Assembly: GCF_002042975.1 (NCBI RefSeq)
Contig: NW_018148767.1
Span: 213,649-277,648, forward strand
Direction of reading: 5' to 3'
DNA: 64,000 nucleotides
Source of the DNA: Orbicella faveolata
Taxonomy: Eukaryota > Cnidaria > Anthozoa > Scleractinia > Merulinidae
Below, one piece after another: positions 24,462 to 40,000 of this stretch (positions are counted from its first letter, which is position 1; each line of letters opens with the position of its first letter). Both the position numbers and the translations under genes were made by a program. The notes beneath the pieces are model-generated. The model had not been told where the DNA came from. It saw nothing but the letters and a program-made list of their open reading frames with translations, and did no database searches.

Positions 24462-24842
24462 CGCCTTAGACTTCGTATACGCTACGCCGGAGGAATTTCA
24501 AAACGAAGGTTTCACTCTGAAGACGCATCAAATGTTTTCCATCCACACAACGCCGGAGGAATTTGAAAACGCAACAATCACCGGTCATTTTGGATGTGTT
24601 TTTGAGGAAAATTTGGACCGGGAATCACATGATTATCGTGACATTACCATTTTCGAAAAGCTCCGTTTTCAAATTGTTTTCCGTCCACACGAAAACGAAA
24701 AGCCGGGGTTTCCAAATTCCTCCGGTTTGAAGAGCGTTTTCGAAAAGCTCCGCTTCCGTGGCGGATTAGTGTGAACGGTAGGCCTAGCAGTGGAAACAAA
24801 GCTGGGTTTTCAAATTTTTCCAGCGTAGTAAGGACAAGGCCT
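24462..24842 (+). mobile_element. MITE family A, copy 2
   Basis: Shares the CTACGCCGGAGGAATTT 5' end, the ACAATCACCGGTCATTTTGG and CGAAAAGCTCCG interior blocks, and an inverted 3' end (AAGGACAAGGCCT) with the copies at 6831 and 28578. No transposase. It lies between SEL1L3 and the small gene at 22192. Confidence 0.7.
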
Positions 24843-25080
24843 GCAAAATCTTCTGGCTGCACATTGTTTGTTTGTCTTTTTACAGTCAATCCATTTGACT
24901 GAATTCAGTGACAAGGAGTTAAACACACTGATATCTTTTCCTGCAAATGTGAAAAGGCGTATTCTTCCTCGACGCCCATTCTTAGAGTACTGTATCCAAG
25001 AAATAATAAATAAAATCTATTTGTAAGTAACACTGTTCTCTTGGCTATACTTCTATCCTGCTTTGTGTCAGTGGTCTATG

Positions 25081-28000
25081 CTAGAGCCCGTTTCCATCGG
25101 AGAAAAACACCGAAACTGTCAATAGTCCAACAAGTAACGTCACCATCACGACACATGCCTAGGAATATACAACAATAACAAAAGTTCATTCAAAACTCCA
25201 TAAGTTAACTTTCAATTTGAACAAGCCTTACCACAAGAAATCCGCGCCTTCTAAGATTTTAAAGCGTGATTGGTAGCCAGCGCACATACCATATTAACTT
25301 CAATACGAATTTGCTTTCCTTAAAGGATCTCAGTCACAGATTTTTTAGTTATTTTTGAAGGAAATCTGAAAATAGTAGTTTACACAGCTAGAAAAAACAC
25401 AAAAGAGCAAAAAAAAAAAAAAAAACAAGAAGAAGAAGAAGAAGAAGACCACCGATTACAACCGACGACCTTGAAAAACTTAGGGTAATTTTTCAAGATG
25501 CGCAAAATGTGAAGTAGTTCATTTAAGTTTTGGTCGTAATAGGTCCAACAAACAGCGCGCATGCTTTCCCTGCCAAAATGGAAATATCTGTTTAAAATTT
25601 GTGAAATAATCCTATTTTTCAAGCTAAACATAATATATTTTTAAAGAAAACGTCAGCTTTACGCGCCAAAAAGGGAAAGATAGTTTGTTAAAGTTGTTTT
25701 TGTTCCTGTTATCTTGTTGTCGCTTCTATACAGAGGGTTTTTTATCCTCGGCTAGAATGTATTTGACACATTAATAAAGTTATTGATTGATTGATTGATT
25801 GATTGATACACTCAATACGTTCCAAAACATGGAGAAACACCAAGAAACACAATAAATCTTACCTGAGCTAACATTGAGTAGTTTTGCCAAAAGAGTTTCA
25901 GCTTGACTCTCACAACACCGAACGCACAGGGTAGGAAAGATTCGTTGTTGTTCTCTGTAGCATCACGGCATCTAGAATAACAACAGGATGGTCCTCGAGG
26001 AGTTAGAAACGAGAAACAGAGAATAATACATGGGTACGCGTGTAGAAATAGAATTTCTCTTCGAGTGTTGAACTCGATATCTCACGAGTGAGCGCTGTGA
26101 ACGTTCAACACGAGAAGAGAAATTCCATAACTACAAGCAACAATGTATTATTTTGTTTATTTTATAAACTTGCGAAAAACGTCGTTTTCGACGATTTTCC
26201 GAAGATTTCCGACCACTTTTCGAAGATTTCCGAAGATCATCCGAAAGTTGTCCGAAGGCCACCATGACCGTTTCCGAACATTTTCCGAAATTTCCGAAGA
26301 TTGCCGAAGACTTCCGAGGAACATCCGCCGAAGATGTTACGATCATACACCTACGGCTTTAAATACAGTGAAAGGGTCAACCATGACATCAACATTACGC
26401 CAACGATTTCATCACAGTGAAAAATTATCGCAATTTTACACGCAAAATTATGGCTTTTCTCAGGGCTGGAAATCCTTGCAAAACTCCCCAGTTTATGTAA
26501 TAAAATTTCGATATGACAGATTTTGATCGAGTTTAAAAGTGACATGTCATAAGTGGTTTTAACTCGTCAACACAATAGTTTCCGTCTGTAATCTTCACAA
26601 ATCTTTACGATCCAAATTCACAGTTACCTCTTCAATAAATTATTGTGTGGCTTTTTCGATTGATTAACGAACACAATATAGAAAAATACGTTGACGTTTT
26701 GAAGAGGCGTTTCATGACAACCCCATCTCATTCTGACGAATTTCCATTTGTAATAACATTCTTGAACCAGTTGAAAATAAGACAGTTAAACACCGACGAA
26801 TTTCCTTCTGCAATAACAGTCTTGAAGTAGGGGACTTACTTCTGGTAGAGTGAAGCAGCAAACGTAAGGTTCCCCTGTAGAACATCATTTTTGTCGACAT
26901 TGTTCCACTGGATTCCTTTCAAAGAATAGCCATGCTCCACCATGTAAGCTAAATTGTAAACCGCCTGGAACCAAAACAAATTTATATGTGTAAGCAGTAA
27001 AGCGGGCTTTTTTTTTTTGAATACTTGGTCCTAAAACTTCATCAGCCTCAGCTGGTCCTGTGTACTGGTCGAAAAGGTAACATAATGTCTCCTTCTTATG
27101 TCAGCCCGACGTAACAACATACTATATGCTCGTGAGTGCTCGTTCAAATCCCTGATCGATTGAAATCTCTGATTGGTTGAAAATTCGGAAAGTCTTCAGG
27201 TATTTTTACGAGAACTAATGAGTGTTACCTGTGGTAGATCGTTTTTGGAGGCGGCTTCCGCGTACATTTCAGCAGCAAATGTGATGTTTTGAGGTACAGT
27301 TTTGCCATACCAGTGATTATCTCCTACTTTAACCATAGCTGAAAGATAATAACATAAAAAATGCTTTATAACATAGCAAACAAAACCAAGATATCAAAAT
27401 CAAGAAGCTAGATCTTCGAACAACTCTTGCGCTTCTTTCGTGCTCTCCAAACTTTCCGCGTTCATCACATTTCGATGTTGCATGCTAAAGCATAAATCAA
27501 TGCTACTTATTTTCCTTACAACTCGAAATTTGACACAGAAGTGAAGGTTACGTGGAACATTTAAGACCGTAGAAGCAATTTTCTTACCAAAGACCCAGCC
27601 CATAGCAGCTGAGCGATTGTAATAATGCCACGTGCAGTCCACTGCAGTTACACTGTTCAGCTTATCCTACCATTCCAAAATAATATGACGTTATAAACTG
27701 AATTAAAAGTATCGTTAAACCAAGGGCAAAGCAACTGTAATAGCCTACGAAGCAAGTGTTCCGGAGGAGAGGGAGAACTACCAAAGTCTGGTCGAGCGAA
27801 AATTGGGACGAGGCAAAACACGACGGAGTCGGGGGTGGTGATCGAGCTCGCCCCATCACCACCCTGCTTCATCGATTTTTCACGCTCTCGTCCCAACTTT
27901 GGCGCTGCCAGAATGCGTTCGTGCAATGGCCAATCACAACAGACCCAAGCAATATGATGAAGCAATGAACGCTCGTTCCCTAGATTTGCTGAGAAGATTC

Positions 28001-31000
28001 GTGTTGTAAGGACCCACTAAACTGACTTTTAAGTATTTAAAGCAGTCAAATCTAACCTGATTTTCTTCGCACAACATGGCTGCATTGTATAGAGGTACTT
28101 CCATGCCAACCTCAGCGGCAAACATGAAATTAACTAACGATTTGTACCTAAAAGAGCAAAATAAAAAGCCAACAATTCAAGAAACGTAAAATGAACTAAT
28201 AAAAGTTACTGAGTTGCAGCAAATGAGCAGTTTAAGGACCTTCTCGGGAAGTAAGCTCGCCTTACTGGAAACAAGTATCGGCGAAATCTTCGTTGTCAGG
28301 TGTTTGCCACGACTGCAAGTCGTCATGGCGATACGTGACGTTATCTAGCAACAACCACGCGTTCACCAAAACGATCACATGTTGGGGTTGACGAGGAGTA
28401 AGCTGTTTTTCACTTCTCGTTTCCTCGTTCTTTTATTTTTTTCCAAAACATCGCAACTTCGACACCAACAGAGCTTCAAACATGCGCCTGTGCGAGTTGG
28501 TCCGTTAGTCACAACTTTCGGGACGCTCGTTCTGTTTTCTGATTGGATAAAATTGGCCAGAAATCCTTCGGGAAACTAACGCCCAGTCCACACAACACCA
28601 GGAAGAATTTGAAAACGGAGTTTTCATTCTGGAAACGCATCGAATGTTTTCCGTCCACAATACGCCGCAATACTTAAAACCGCAACAATCACCGGTCATT
28701 TCAGATTTAAGATTGAGGTATACTCCGGCAGGAGAATCACGTGATTATCGTCACGCCATTGTTTTCAAAAAGCACTATTTTCAGGATGTTTTCCGTCCAC
28801 ACTAAAACCCAAAGCCGGCGTTTTCAAATTCCTCCGCTTTGAAGAGCGTTTTCGAAAAGCTCCGTTTTCGTGACGGATGAATGTGGACGGAAGGCCTAAC
28901 CGGAGAAATAAGTGTGGACGGAACATTAGTAATCGATATGGAGGCGCGCACTGATTAGTTCAACGGTGTTCCCTGTAATAAGGTTTAAAGTTGCTAAGGG
29001 GTTAGGTAGTAAATAGTGTAATGTGAGTAAAAGAACAACAATTCTTGTGAAATTGCAGTGGGGTAAAGATTTAAACCAGCGAATAAGCAAGCCAGCAAAT
29101 CCAAGATGAAAACGGCAGACCAATAATATTTATCGTACATGTTTCCTTGGTAGTGTGCTTCTAAACCTCGTCTCATTAACCATCCAACCTCAGGATTTTG
29201 CTCGGCAACGAAACGAAGATATCTACGAGGACAAACAAATCGGTAAACAATGATAAACATCGAAAAAAAAAATTGTAGCGCAGAAAAATTCCCAAATACC
29301 ATAGCGCTACTTACACAACCCCCAAAGGGCAGTTCCTGTCCACGTACAAGCCACTACTGACCCCCTCCCCCACGGCAAGACACGATCCAGGATGTCCTTT
29401 GGTGGCAGCCTCGAACCAATACTTGAACGCTTCTCTCTGCCAAAGAGAGGTTAAACAAAATCCTTTTTCCAGAGTCAAGATAAGTTGTTCTACACTGCAC
29501 AGAGTCTTCGTTGCTACATCTTAAGTTGGAGATGGTGGCTAGTGTGGCTTTCCAATCAAACAAAAATTCCGGTTCGAATTTTCGGAAATTTCCAGTATGG
29601 AATGGAACAACATTTTCCGAAATTTCCGAAAAAGAGCACAACTTCCATTCCACCTTCCCTTTTTCCCCGAATTTCCGTGCCATGGTTTGCATTTCGGAAA
29701 TTCAACAATTTTCGGAGTCTCAGGAGACTTTCCCAGAAAATTTCGAAATTTTTGCGCTGGAATTTTCTCTCGATTGGAAAGCGCCCCGCTCATTCCAAAA
29801 ATTAACCAGAACATGATGCAAGAGGAATTTTGAAATCCAATCAGATATTTCCGTATTGTCCAAACCTTATCAGGTGGGTGTCCCTCCACCCACCCGTTGT
29901 CATAAGACACAGCTAAGTTGGTCAGTCCATCTCGGTCGCCTTTGTCAGCGGCTCTCTTGAAGTAAGCCGCTGCACCACTGTAGTTCTGACGCATGTTCAC
30001 TTCATAGAAACCCAAGGCATTTAGAGCCGGCGGAAAGTCCTGGTCACCAGAGGAGAAAAAACGATAAATGCACCTTATCCTAGCTGTGAAGTGTTGGGTG
30101 AAAGAAGTTCTTCAAGTGCTTCTCCAAACACGAGACCAAAAAAAGACGCTTCTTCCGCCAACAGTGTAGTTAAGTGGGTTGGAACAAAAAAGCTATTTTT
30201 TTCTCAAACAAAGTAATCAGCAGTCAGGACAGGGTTGCTCGAAAACCCAGCTAACCCAGTATTAATTTGCCTTGTAAAAATGTTTTTATTCACTGCCTAT
30301 GTTTTGTAAAGTTTGCGATTCTGAAGGACAAACAATATAAACAAAAACCCTCACCGAAATGGTACAAAAGTGAAATCAAAATTCTCGGCCCAGAATCTGA
30401 TGTAGTGTTATAGAAATGCATGGCCACTTTTAGTTTTCTCAGTGAAGCTTACAAAGTATTTAACCCAGTTGTCACCTGTTCTGCAGACAGCTTAAACAGC
30501 TTAATAGCTTCTTCCTCATTTTGCTCCACTCCATGGCCCTAAAAATAAAATAAATTACAACATTTAGAGAGGAAGACACATCAGCCTTACCTGGTTTTCA
30601 TGCAGGGCCTCTGTCCTGGTCGAATTGGAATTTGGAAATGTTGGTTTTTGTGGAGGAAGGAAAAAACCGGAGTACACGGAGAACAACCCTCGGAGCAAGG
30701 CGAAAACCAACAACAAACTCAAGCCACAAATGGCACCCGGGCTACATTGGTGGGAGGTGAGTGCTCTCACCACTGAGCCATCCCTGCTCCTCTATCGATG
30801 AAAAATAACCCACAAAATTCTCGAATAAACGTTCTTAAGCTCTAATTGTTTAATTATTTTATTTTACTTTACGTTTACAACCAATGTTTTGTTCCTTGCT
30901 AGTTCAATTGTTTTCAAAGCTGAATATACTGTGCTTTCTCCTCTTTGGGTACGGTTAAAAGTATATTGTTCTAGTTTAAATATGTTTCTGCTGCAAAATT

Positions 31001-34000
31001 TGTCAAACCAAAGTTAATCAAAATTTCTTTTGTCTAATATTCATCATCATCATAATCTGAAACAAGGCAAGAAAAAACTCAAGCTGATAAATGAAGCATT
31101 ACTTCGCTTTAAATTTTTTTGCAAAAAGGGTGCTAAGAACTTCACCAAACAAAAATTTTAATGAGCAGCACAAAACCTTTGAGTAGTACTCTACAAACGA
31201 TGTGAATTATGGTTAAACACCGTGACCTGTGCTTATAAATCATATTTCTCTACATTCAGCTGCACTCAAGGTCACTTTTGGCACTGATAGACACACTGAA
31301 CAGATTAAATAATTGAACTTTTATGAGTCAAAGATAAATTCATTTGTTAAAAGATGTTGTTCTCGGTCACCGTCAAGTGATGTACAATTTGGCTGAAAGA
31401 AAACTTTGAAAGATATCTTGATTAGAGTGTATATAATAAAGTAGTGAAGCTTGAAAGAAAGCGAAGAACTGGAAAGTGCAGAATTCAGAAAAGTCATGAT
31501 GTAAACAGTCATTTTCAAAAGAAGGTACCCGAACAAAATTTAGTAATCAGATGTAGTGACGAGTCAGTCGGAAAGAGTAGTGCTGGTTAAGAAAAACTGT
31601 TCAGGTAAGGGGCAAGAAGAAAAGCTGTGTGGGAGTTCGTGTTCCCCAGAGTTTTGTTATTGTTATGGTTCTATATAGACAGCACAAAATAAAAATTTCT
31701 TGATGAAAAGCAACTGAGCGGGGCGAGTGCGCTTAAAACCTTCACGCTCTCAACGGTATAGGAAAAAACAAAAGATAAACGACTTTGATAAGGAAAGCAC
31801 CCGCTGAGGTATTTTTATAACACTTCTTCCTTGGTTTAAGACAGCTGGTTTTCACATAAGCATAAGCATAAGCAAAATACATAGGCGTAGTAAGCTACTG
31901 TAAGTGGCTTTTGTTGGGTGATTTTCCTAACAAAAGGCGCTAATTATCAACATCTTACTGCGCATGCGTATGTTGCTAATGATTATGCGTTGGCGAAAAC
32001 CAGCCCTTTAGTTTATTTCTTATTACGACATTTCGATATGCAAACATGTCATGTTGCCAACAACACTTCAGGAACTGGACATATAAGAGGCTCTGACTGA
32101 AATTAATCGTATTTACCTAGGAAGTCGTATTACACATCAGAAAGAAATATTTAATAAGTAAATAACAACACGAAATGAGCTTAACTTTATACCTCAAGAG
32201 CACGAATGTTAAACAGACTTATCATTAANCAATTTGCTCGACAAAATTTTGAATTTTTTTCCTTGATCCGATCCGTGATCCGATCCGTGATCCGATCCGT
32301 GATCCGGTCCGGTCCGGTCCGATCCTGATTTTGTCGACGCCGGTCAGAGAGTGATTTAAATATGAAAACAAACTTGGTGATTGAATGGTAACACAATTAT
32401 TAAACTCGGTTATCGCAAAATATCGTGATTTGTCGGGTGTCTCGCAGATCAGCTATTTGCCTCAGCCGAATAATTGATCTGCTAGCCACTGACAAGTCAC
32501 GACAATTGCTAATTATTTGCATTACGTGAAAATGCGATATTCGATATTTTCCGTTCCGTTGTAACTAGTGTTCGGACAGTGTCGGTCACTTTGTTGCTTA
32601 CCTTAAGCATAGACACGCCCAGGTTGTAGAGACCCTCGGCGTCTCCTTTGTCGGCTCCCATCTGATAATATTTTACAGCTCTGTTTAAATCTCTCTGCAA
32701 ACCGCGTTTACCATAATAGTACATCTCCGCCAACAAGTTCTGAAACGAAAAATAAAACGGCTGCTTTGGTGAATTCTTTGTTAGTGCATTTGTCTCAAAG
32801 CAAACTAAACACAACTTCCTCAAGTATTCGAGTATTTTTTTTTCGCATCACGATACAAATAACAAGCATAAATGAGTTCAATCGAGAACCTGAAAAACAA
32901 CTTTACATACCTTCAAAATTAGTATGCCTGCATAATTATGCACATCTGCGCGAATGAATGTATAAATAATGTAAAACTGCATTTGCAACAAGACAAACAA
33001 GGTCGGAAGATAAAATGGAAACAGCTCCACTAATTATTGAAATAATTGGCATAAATTAACAATTATATGCACGAGAGTCACATAATGAATTTGACTTAAA
33101 AACAACAGAACCCACTTGAGCGCCTGTCAAACCATGCAAGGCTTGATGGGTAAGCCACTGGAACATGTCAGACTCTTGTCCTTTGTGATTGGCGAGTTCG
33201 TCATAATCATCTAAACGCACTGCTTCTGAGTGGGTCTGGGAACAAAAGCACAGAGGCACTGAAGTATTAACATGACTTAATTGACCAGTTCTGTCTGACC
33301 ATGACCTGGCTAACTATGCAAGACTGCACGTCAGCATAAGTACCATCATAATGAATTTCTAATTTTGAATTACAGAGTATATAAATACCTGATTGCTTTA
33401 TATTAGCCGTGTGGCTGGCTTATACAAACAGATCTCCAACAGCCAAGTGAAACAGAAAGAGGCCTGGGTTCCAGTTTAGCCTGAAGGGCCATGCAGAGAT
33501 TTCTAATTTATGTTTGTTTTGAATTTCAATACTGTGCACAGTGGTAGACCATGTAAGGTGCCACAATCAAAATTATCCAGTTTCCCACCAAGGCCATGCC
33601 AATCAATGGTTGGTCCCCATTGGGTGCACCAGTCATCAAGGTGTAAAAAACAACTTTACTCACATTAACTTCTTGATGCTCCTGCAGGAGCTTGTCTGTA
33701 GTTAAAGCAGCTGCCTTGTAATATCCTGAACAGAAAATCAATGAAGTCAAATTATGATCATTCCACGAGGATGCATTACTTGTGCTGAACAATTACGATA
33801 TGTTACAATCTGCCACAGAATCTGCTGTCATGTCATTGGTCAGAAGTGATCACATGATATAATAACAAGACTTCTGAAATGAAAAGAAGCCAATTTAACA
33901 TTTCTTTTGAAGAAAATGGCATCCATTGACCAAGACAGGAAGTTTGTTATAAACATTATGCGTGATTAAAACCCAACAAATTATCTTGAATGAACTTTCC

Positions 34001-37000
34001 TGACTCATGGTAATAATAAATTTAAATTTACTCAGAACAAACGCAGACTTTTCCCTGACTCGCAAAATATCCTCAAAACACAAAAGAGAAGCATTGATCA
34101 ATCTTGACACCTGCAGATTTAGCATAATCTCATGTAATTATGATAATGCATGAATTGATGATATCCCACCAATAGCTAAATCACAGTCCTGATGCAATCC
34201 ATCAGCCCCGATAAAATGCCTGTATGCCAGAGACATCTGACACAGAGCATTGTCATTAGCTGCACCAAGCAGCAAGTACTTCCAGCCCTGCAAGTAAGTT
34301 TGAAAGGCAATGTGAAAAAGGTCATCTATTACTTTAAGACATTTAATTTAATTATACTTTGAATTCTAAATTTTTATCTAACTACATCGTTGGAGACTCA
34401 TGCTTAATGTAAGAGCTTGTATTGAGATTAGAAACTGAAATTCAAATCAAGCAATGTTTAAAAAAAACTTTATTCAGTGAATTATTGAGAGAATTGACTG
34501 CAGTAAAGTTAAAAATACCTGGGTCTTGTCTTGCGGGACACCTAAACCAATCATATTTATAACCCCTGTCATGTACTGTGACTTGATGTGTCCCATACAA
34601 CTAGCCACTCTCAAAATGGCCAGTGCCTTTCTGGCCTCCTGTGGGTTGTCAACCTATAATTCAAAGTAAGCATTTAATTTCATGATCCTTGAGCACAATA
34701 TTATATGAATCAGGAATCAAAAAATTTAAATCAACATTTATACCAATTTTGCAAAAGCCAGCTGATACAAAAAGTCTGCTACAGATCTCAAATCATTGTG
34801 ATGTTGGCTTATGGCTTGCTGTACAATGAGATCCACCTCATGGGTCTCCCCTGATAATGGAACTTGACATTGAGGGTTGAGACTGTCAGGGGCAGGTACA
34901 AGATCCATCAGCGATTCACGCTTGGTCACATAGTTTTCTAGAAAAGAAGGGAAAAGATATCGTCATCAAGGGGAGTGGGGTACTCCCTATAATGACGTAT
35001 ACGGGGAGGCTTTGCCCAAAAGCAGCACCTTTTTCAGGCCTCAGTTATATAAAAAGGTAGGGATTTCACAAGTTGAGGTATATAAAAGGGTAGGGAAATC
35101 TGTCATTTAAGTACAATGTGAAAGTGCATGAACTTGTGAACTTGTTTTTTGGTTACCATCTCCTATGGTAATGCTTGAAATCAATGTTCTCCCGTGGTAT
35201 TGATTATTAACTTCATCCCAACGGTTTAGAAAAGGGATGCAGTGTTCTTAATTAATTAGGTCTGTGAAAGGTGTATCTTTTTGTAATAAAACACATACAA
35301 AAGTGGTGCCTTTGCAGTCAAAATGATATACAAAAAGGTAAGGGGTTGGATCTCTGGGCAGAGCCTCCCCATACAAAACTTTGTAGAGTGCCCCTCTGGA
35401 ACCATCGTAGACTAACATGTGCTTTCAGGTCTTATAACTGTTCACATCCCACATGAGATAATCCAACTGGCACATAACTCTAGTTCCGTATCAATAAACC
35501 AGGAGTGTTGCTACCCTCTTGGATGAAATACTAGTCACTCCAGCCCTCAGCAGTTTTAATAAGTTGCTGCACACCAACAGTTTGTCAGAGCCCTTTCAGA
35601 TAAAATTTTATCAATGCATGGTGGGTGCAGAGAGGCAATCTGAGAGTGAAGCATCTTGCTCTTGAGTAAAACCTTACCCATTTCATTTAATTGGTCAGTC
35701 TAAGGTCATATAAAGTCAACATCCATTATTATTAGTACGGTTTTACCATTTTTCTCTGACTCTTTCTCAATTTCTTCCAGAGCAGCTTCATGCAAGTTAA
35801 CAATCTTTTCACTGCATGTTGCTGAATGATCTGTCAGAGCTGTGAAAAGTAAAAGAAACAAATGAATCAAATCAAATAGTCATAAAATAATTTCCCTTTA
35901 AGACATTAAGTGATCCAAAATTTCATTTAATCCACTAACCCATGCTGAACATCAGGTGATCTTCGGGCAGAGAGTAAACCTAAAATAAAAAAAAGGTATA
36001 TAATTTAAAGAGAACATATTGAATTAATATGGCCAACAGAACTTAAACATTTTGTTTTAATACATCTATTTCCATATTATTTTAATAAGTGATTTAAAAC
36101 CGATTTACATGTCAAAAATTTTGTGGCATGGTTCTGATATAAATAGTATGTGTACCAAAAACATGGTTCAGCACAAATAAATTTGCTGGTGTAAACAACT
36201 TTTTCTTATCCATGCCGGACCAAAATTTAACCGAGCTCTGACACACTGAATAGGAAATCCGTGTCATTTACACAACAAAGTTTATCTATGCCGTGCCATT
36301 TTTTTCCATGTACTCTTTTTTTAAAACACTTACTTTACATGCCGTGCCATTTTTGGTATACACCATTTATATCAGAACCATGCCAAAAATTTTCCGTCAT
36401 GTAAATCAGTCTTTATCTAGTACCTGGTTTGGAAACAAAAAGTGTCTCCTGTAGATACGGGTATGTCCAATAATCCCTTTAAAAGTCTTTGAGCCTTCTG
36501 TTCCTCCAAGCACCCAAAATCCATCAGTGTCCTTGTAACTAAATGTTCCATGCGGGAAACTACGCAAAGAGTAAAAATTGCCAGGTAAGAATAATGGCAG
36601 ACCAACCTCCTGTTAGTGGACACTCTTGGTACTTAAAATATTGTACATAAGGAGAGGTGTCTGCCATGGGAGGTTTAAAATGTAGTGTTTGTATGAGGCT
36701 AGGTGTGAAGCGTCAGCAAGCAGGATGTGTCTGCCAACAAGAAGCGTCCATTAGCTGAGGTTGTCTGAACTAAATAATCACAATCTCCACTTTTCTGAGA
36801 TAAGTCAATGACACAATTCATAACACAACTAAGGTTTTAATTAAACTGGTATGACGATAACAGAACAAGCGGGCTCTCAGACACGAGTAGAACAGCACGA
36901 GGGCAGAGGCCACGCATGCCTATAACTAGTGTACCGCTGTCTGGTACTGGTGCAATAACCGGGATAACTGAGCTGGTCAAGGTACAGTGTACATGTAGCA

Positions 37001-40000
37001 AGGTTCAACTGTCTGGAATTAAAAGATGGTCCATTTTCTTAATGATAATACTATTACCCACTTTAATGTATCTAAAACAAAATTCTTGATTGAGATTGGT
37101 TCTACTTGCACACATTTGTCAAGTTCTTGGTGGGCAATTAGGTGGGTTTCTAATTGAAACACAGTAGACTCATGGTTAGTGTGCTGGCGGGGACATTGTG
37201 TTGTGTTCTTGGGCAAGACACTTTACTCTCACAGTGCCTCTCTCCACCCAACTGTATAAATGGGTACCGGCGAACTTAATGCTGGGAGTAACCCCACCAT
37301 GGACTAGCACCCCATCCAGGGAGGAGTAGAAATACTCCTAGTTGCTTCATGCCATAAAAACTGGGATAAGCTCTGGCCTGATGGGCAATTTGGCTCATAT
37401 GCAAACTTTACCTTTTACCCATTGATGGGGTGCATGGAAAACCATCATGATGACTCTGGATCTCATGTCAAATTCTCCTTGTAATTTGCTAAGAGAATCT
37501 TGCAGTATATCAGATGTCACTTACTAGACTCTTTTTCCATGCTCCTTTCAATCACAGACAACCAATTACAATGTTTTGTTACTGAATACCTGCATTTGGA
37601 CACCTACACCATATGCACGTCAAATATATGCATTTTAATGACTTCTCCTTAAGTAATGTTTTCTATAGGTTGTCAGACTTGGGGAGGATACTTTGTAAAA
37701 GGCGAATTCTGCATGTGAGCCAAGCGGCTCATCAGGCCAGCGCTTGTCTCCGGTTTCGGTAGCATGAAATGACTAGGAGAAATGAAATGACTGTAGCATG
37801 AAATGAAATGTAGCATGAAATGACTAGGAGTATTTCTACTCCACCCTGGATGGGATGCTAGTCAATTGCAGGGTTACCCCCCATTTATACACCAGGGTGG
37901 AGAGAGCCACTGTGAGAGTAAAGTGTCTTGCCCAAGAACACAACACAAATGTCTCTGCCAGGGGAAAATACTTAAGACTTTTTAAATTAATCCTAAAATT
38001 TGTTATTGATAAGATGTAATATAATTGGACCTTGCATCATATAATTCACTACAGATAGTAATCATGGTTGTAATCCAAATATCCAAATAAGACTCAGGCA
38101 GCATGTCTGATTACTCTCTGAATTGTACTTCAGTTGGCTGAGTTAATGTTACTGAGTATCTTAGCTATCAGTTGTCTATAACTTACTCTCCATGCACAGC
38201 ATTCTCCTCTTTCTCAAAAACATGACCATTGAAATGTCGGATTGTGACATGAACGGTTGTGTCATCAACTGACATCACAATCTGTAACCACTTTTTAAGA
38301 GGCAAGCGACTGTTGATGATAAATGCATGACCCATGTCAGGTGTGTATTGTACCTGTATATGAAGGAGGCCTGTTGGAAAATAAGCATTTGATAGGTCAG
38401 TATTACTCTTTGTACACTTTGCGTGCCTATGACATTTGATAAAAATAATACAGCAGAATCCCCTTTTTTTGAACCTCCAGGGGAAATGAAGATTGCTTTT
38501 AAAGGTGGGTAGTTCGAGAAATCGGAATTCAATTTGACTGAGAGGTCGGAAACGACAAAAAAGTCGCAATTCCATTGTATGCATGTAAGGGATAGGTGCA
38601 CCCAATCAAAGTTTTTTAAATAAGCTGGCACCCAATGCAATTTATTGGCTACCTCAAGTATTTGCCCTGGGTACTTTGAAGAAAATAATGCATGCCATTG
38701 CTACAGATGCACTAGACTGCACCTCAAGATAAACAGATTTTCAAAATTTTTTCAGGGCCTGCACCTTGTATACCATGCAGGAGGGAGTAACCCACTCTGG
38801 CACTCTCCTCCACAAGGCCACCACCATCTTGACAGAATAGTGCTCCTCCTACTTTACGAAATCCTTCAGCTACTTTATTTTAATTTGAAAAGTCCGACCC
38901 TATGCATGCAAAGGTCTACACTACATACTGGCTAACATGTATATCTTAAACAACAGTGTTATGCATGTCCAAAAGAGCCTTCATACTAGAGATTTGGTAA
39001 ATAAACTTGAAACAAAACAGCTGTATCAGTACTAAATGATCTAGCTAGCTCACCACTTGATGTAATGCTCACTAACGGCGTCAGGAGCGCTGTACTCCTG
39101 TGATTAAAAATTCCACAAAGACCATCAAGACATGGTTCCATTATGAATATCCATGTTGAAATTGTAAACCTAAGAAGAAAATTAAAATATTATTTTACAT
39201 CTAATCTTAAGAGGCAGTGTGACCAATGTTTAAGGCAGATGCACATCTATTATAAAGTCTTTTACCTTGGTTTTGTCCTGCTGTATGCCTCAGCTAACTC
39301 TTGTCTAGGCCATGCAAGTGGTGGTAGAACTCTAACAAAACAAACAAAGTATTATATGTTGTAATTTATTGAGAGATTGATGAACAATTATTTTTGTCAA
39401 AATCAATGCAGTTGTTCAAGGTAAGATTGGAATCAGTCGTAAAAGAACAGTCTTGAATTATAGGCAAGATCAGTTACTTCTTGAAACTTGAAAGCAACGT
39501 TGTAAGATATTGGTTTTTAGACAAGTGTATGTTGGACTATGATAGTGACAAAGTTTCATAGCTAGTCTGGTACAGGGTAGGGGTTTTTGGTGCCTAGTCT
39601 ACAATAGGGTTGCAAAATCAAGCTGGTCTTGGTCTAGTATAAGGTAAGAGTTTCAGTGTCTCAGCTGCACACCCCGACCCAATGATTTTCAGAGTATCCT
39701 CCTCCCCAGACTGATGCCATTTCTACCCAACAGTTGGATAAAAACCAATCCTATTGAGAAGGCTATATTTTCAGTATAGAAAATTCTGGACTTAAGAGTT
39801 GTCTCAGAAGGTGAAGGTTAATTGCACCTATTGAGAACCTAAAGATTCTTGGGCTAAATGGGGAGAAATGACATGTGATTGCTTCAATCTTGGTCTATGA
39901 TTGTTGAGAAGTTTTGTGACAAAGAAGAATGGTAACATTGGAGATCGCACAGTACCATATTTGGTACACACTAAAGTACAGTTAATGAGATATATATTAA

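Larger units (their letters stand above)
22193..25080. other. Intergenic region between SEL1L3 and the small gene
   Basis: Contains a likely promoter or 5' exon of the small gene (a splice acceptor-like CTGACAAATGTGGCTAG precedes 22265), a hairpin cluster next to an N at 22870, and a MITE family A copy. Nothing else coding is supported. Confidence 0.4.

Noticed and set aside
29539-30015. 158-codon frame on -
   Set aside because: Only the first part (to 29866) is SEL1L3 exon 15; the rest is read-through into the repeat-filled intron.
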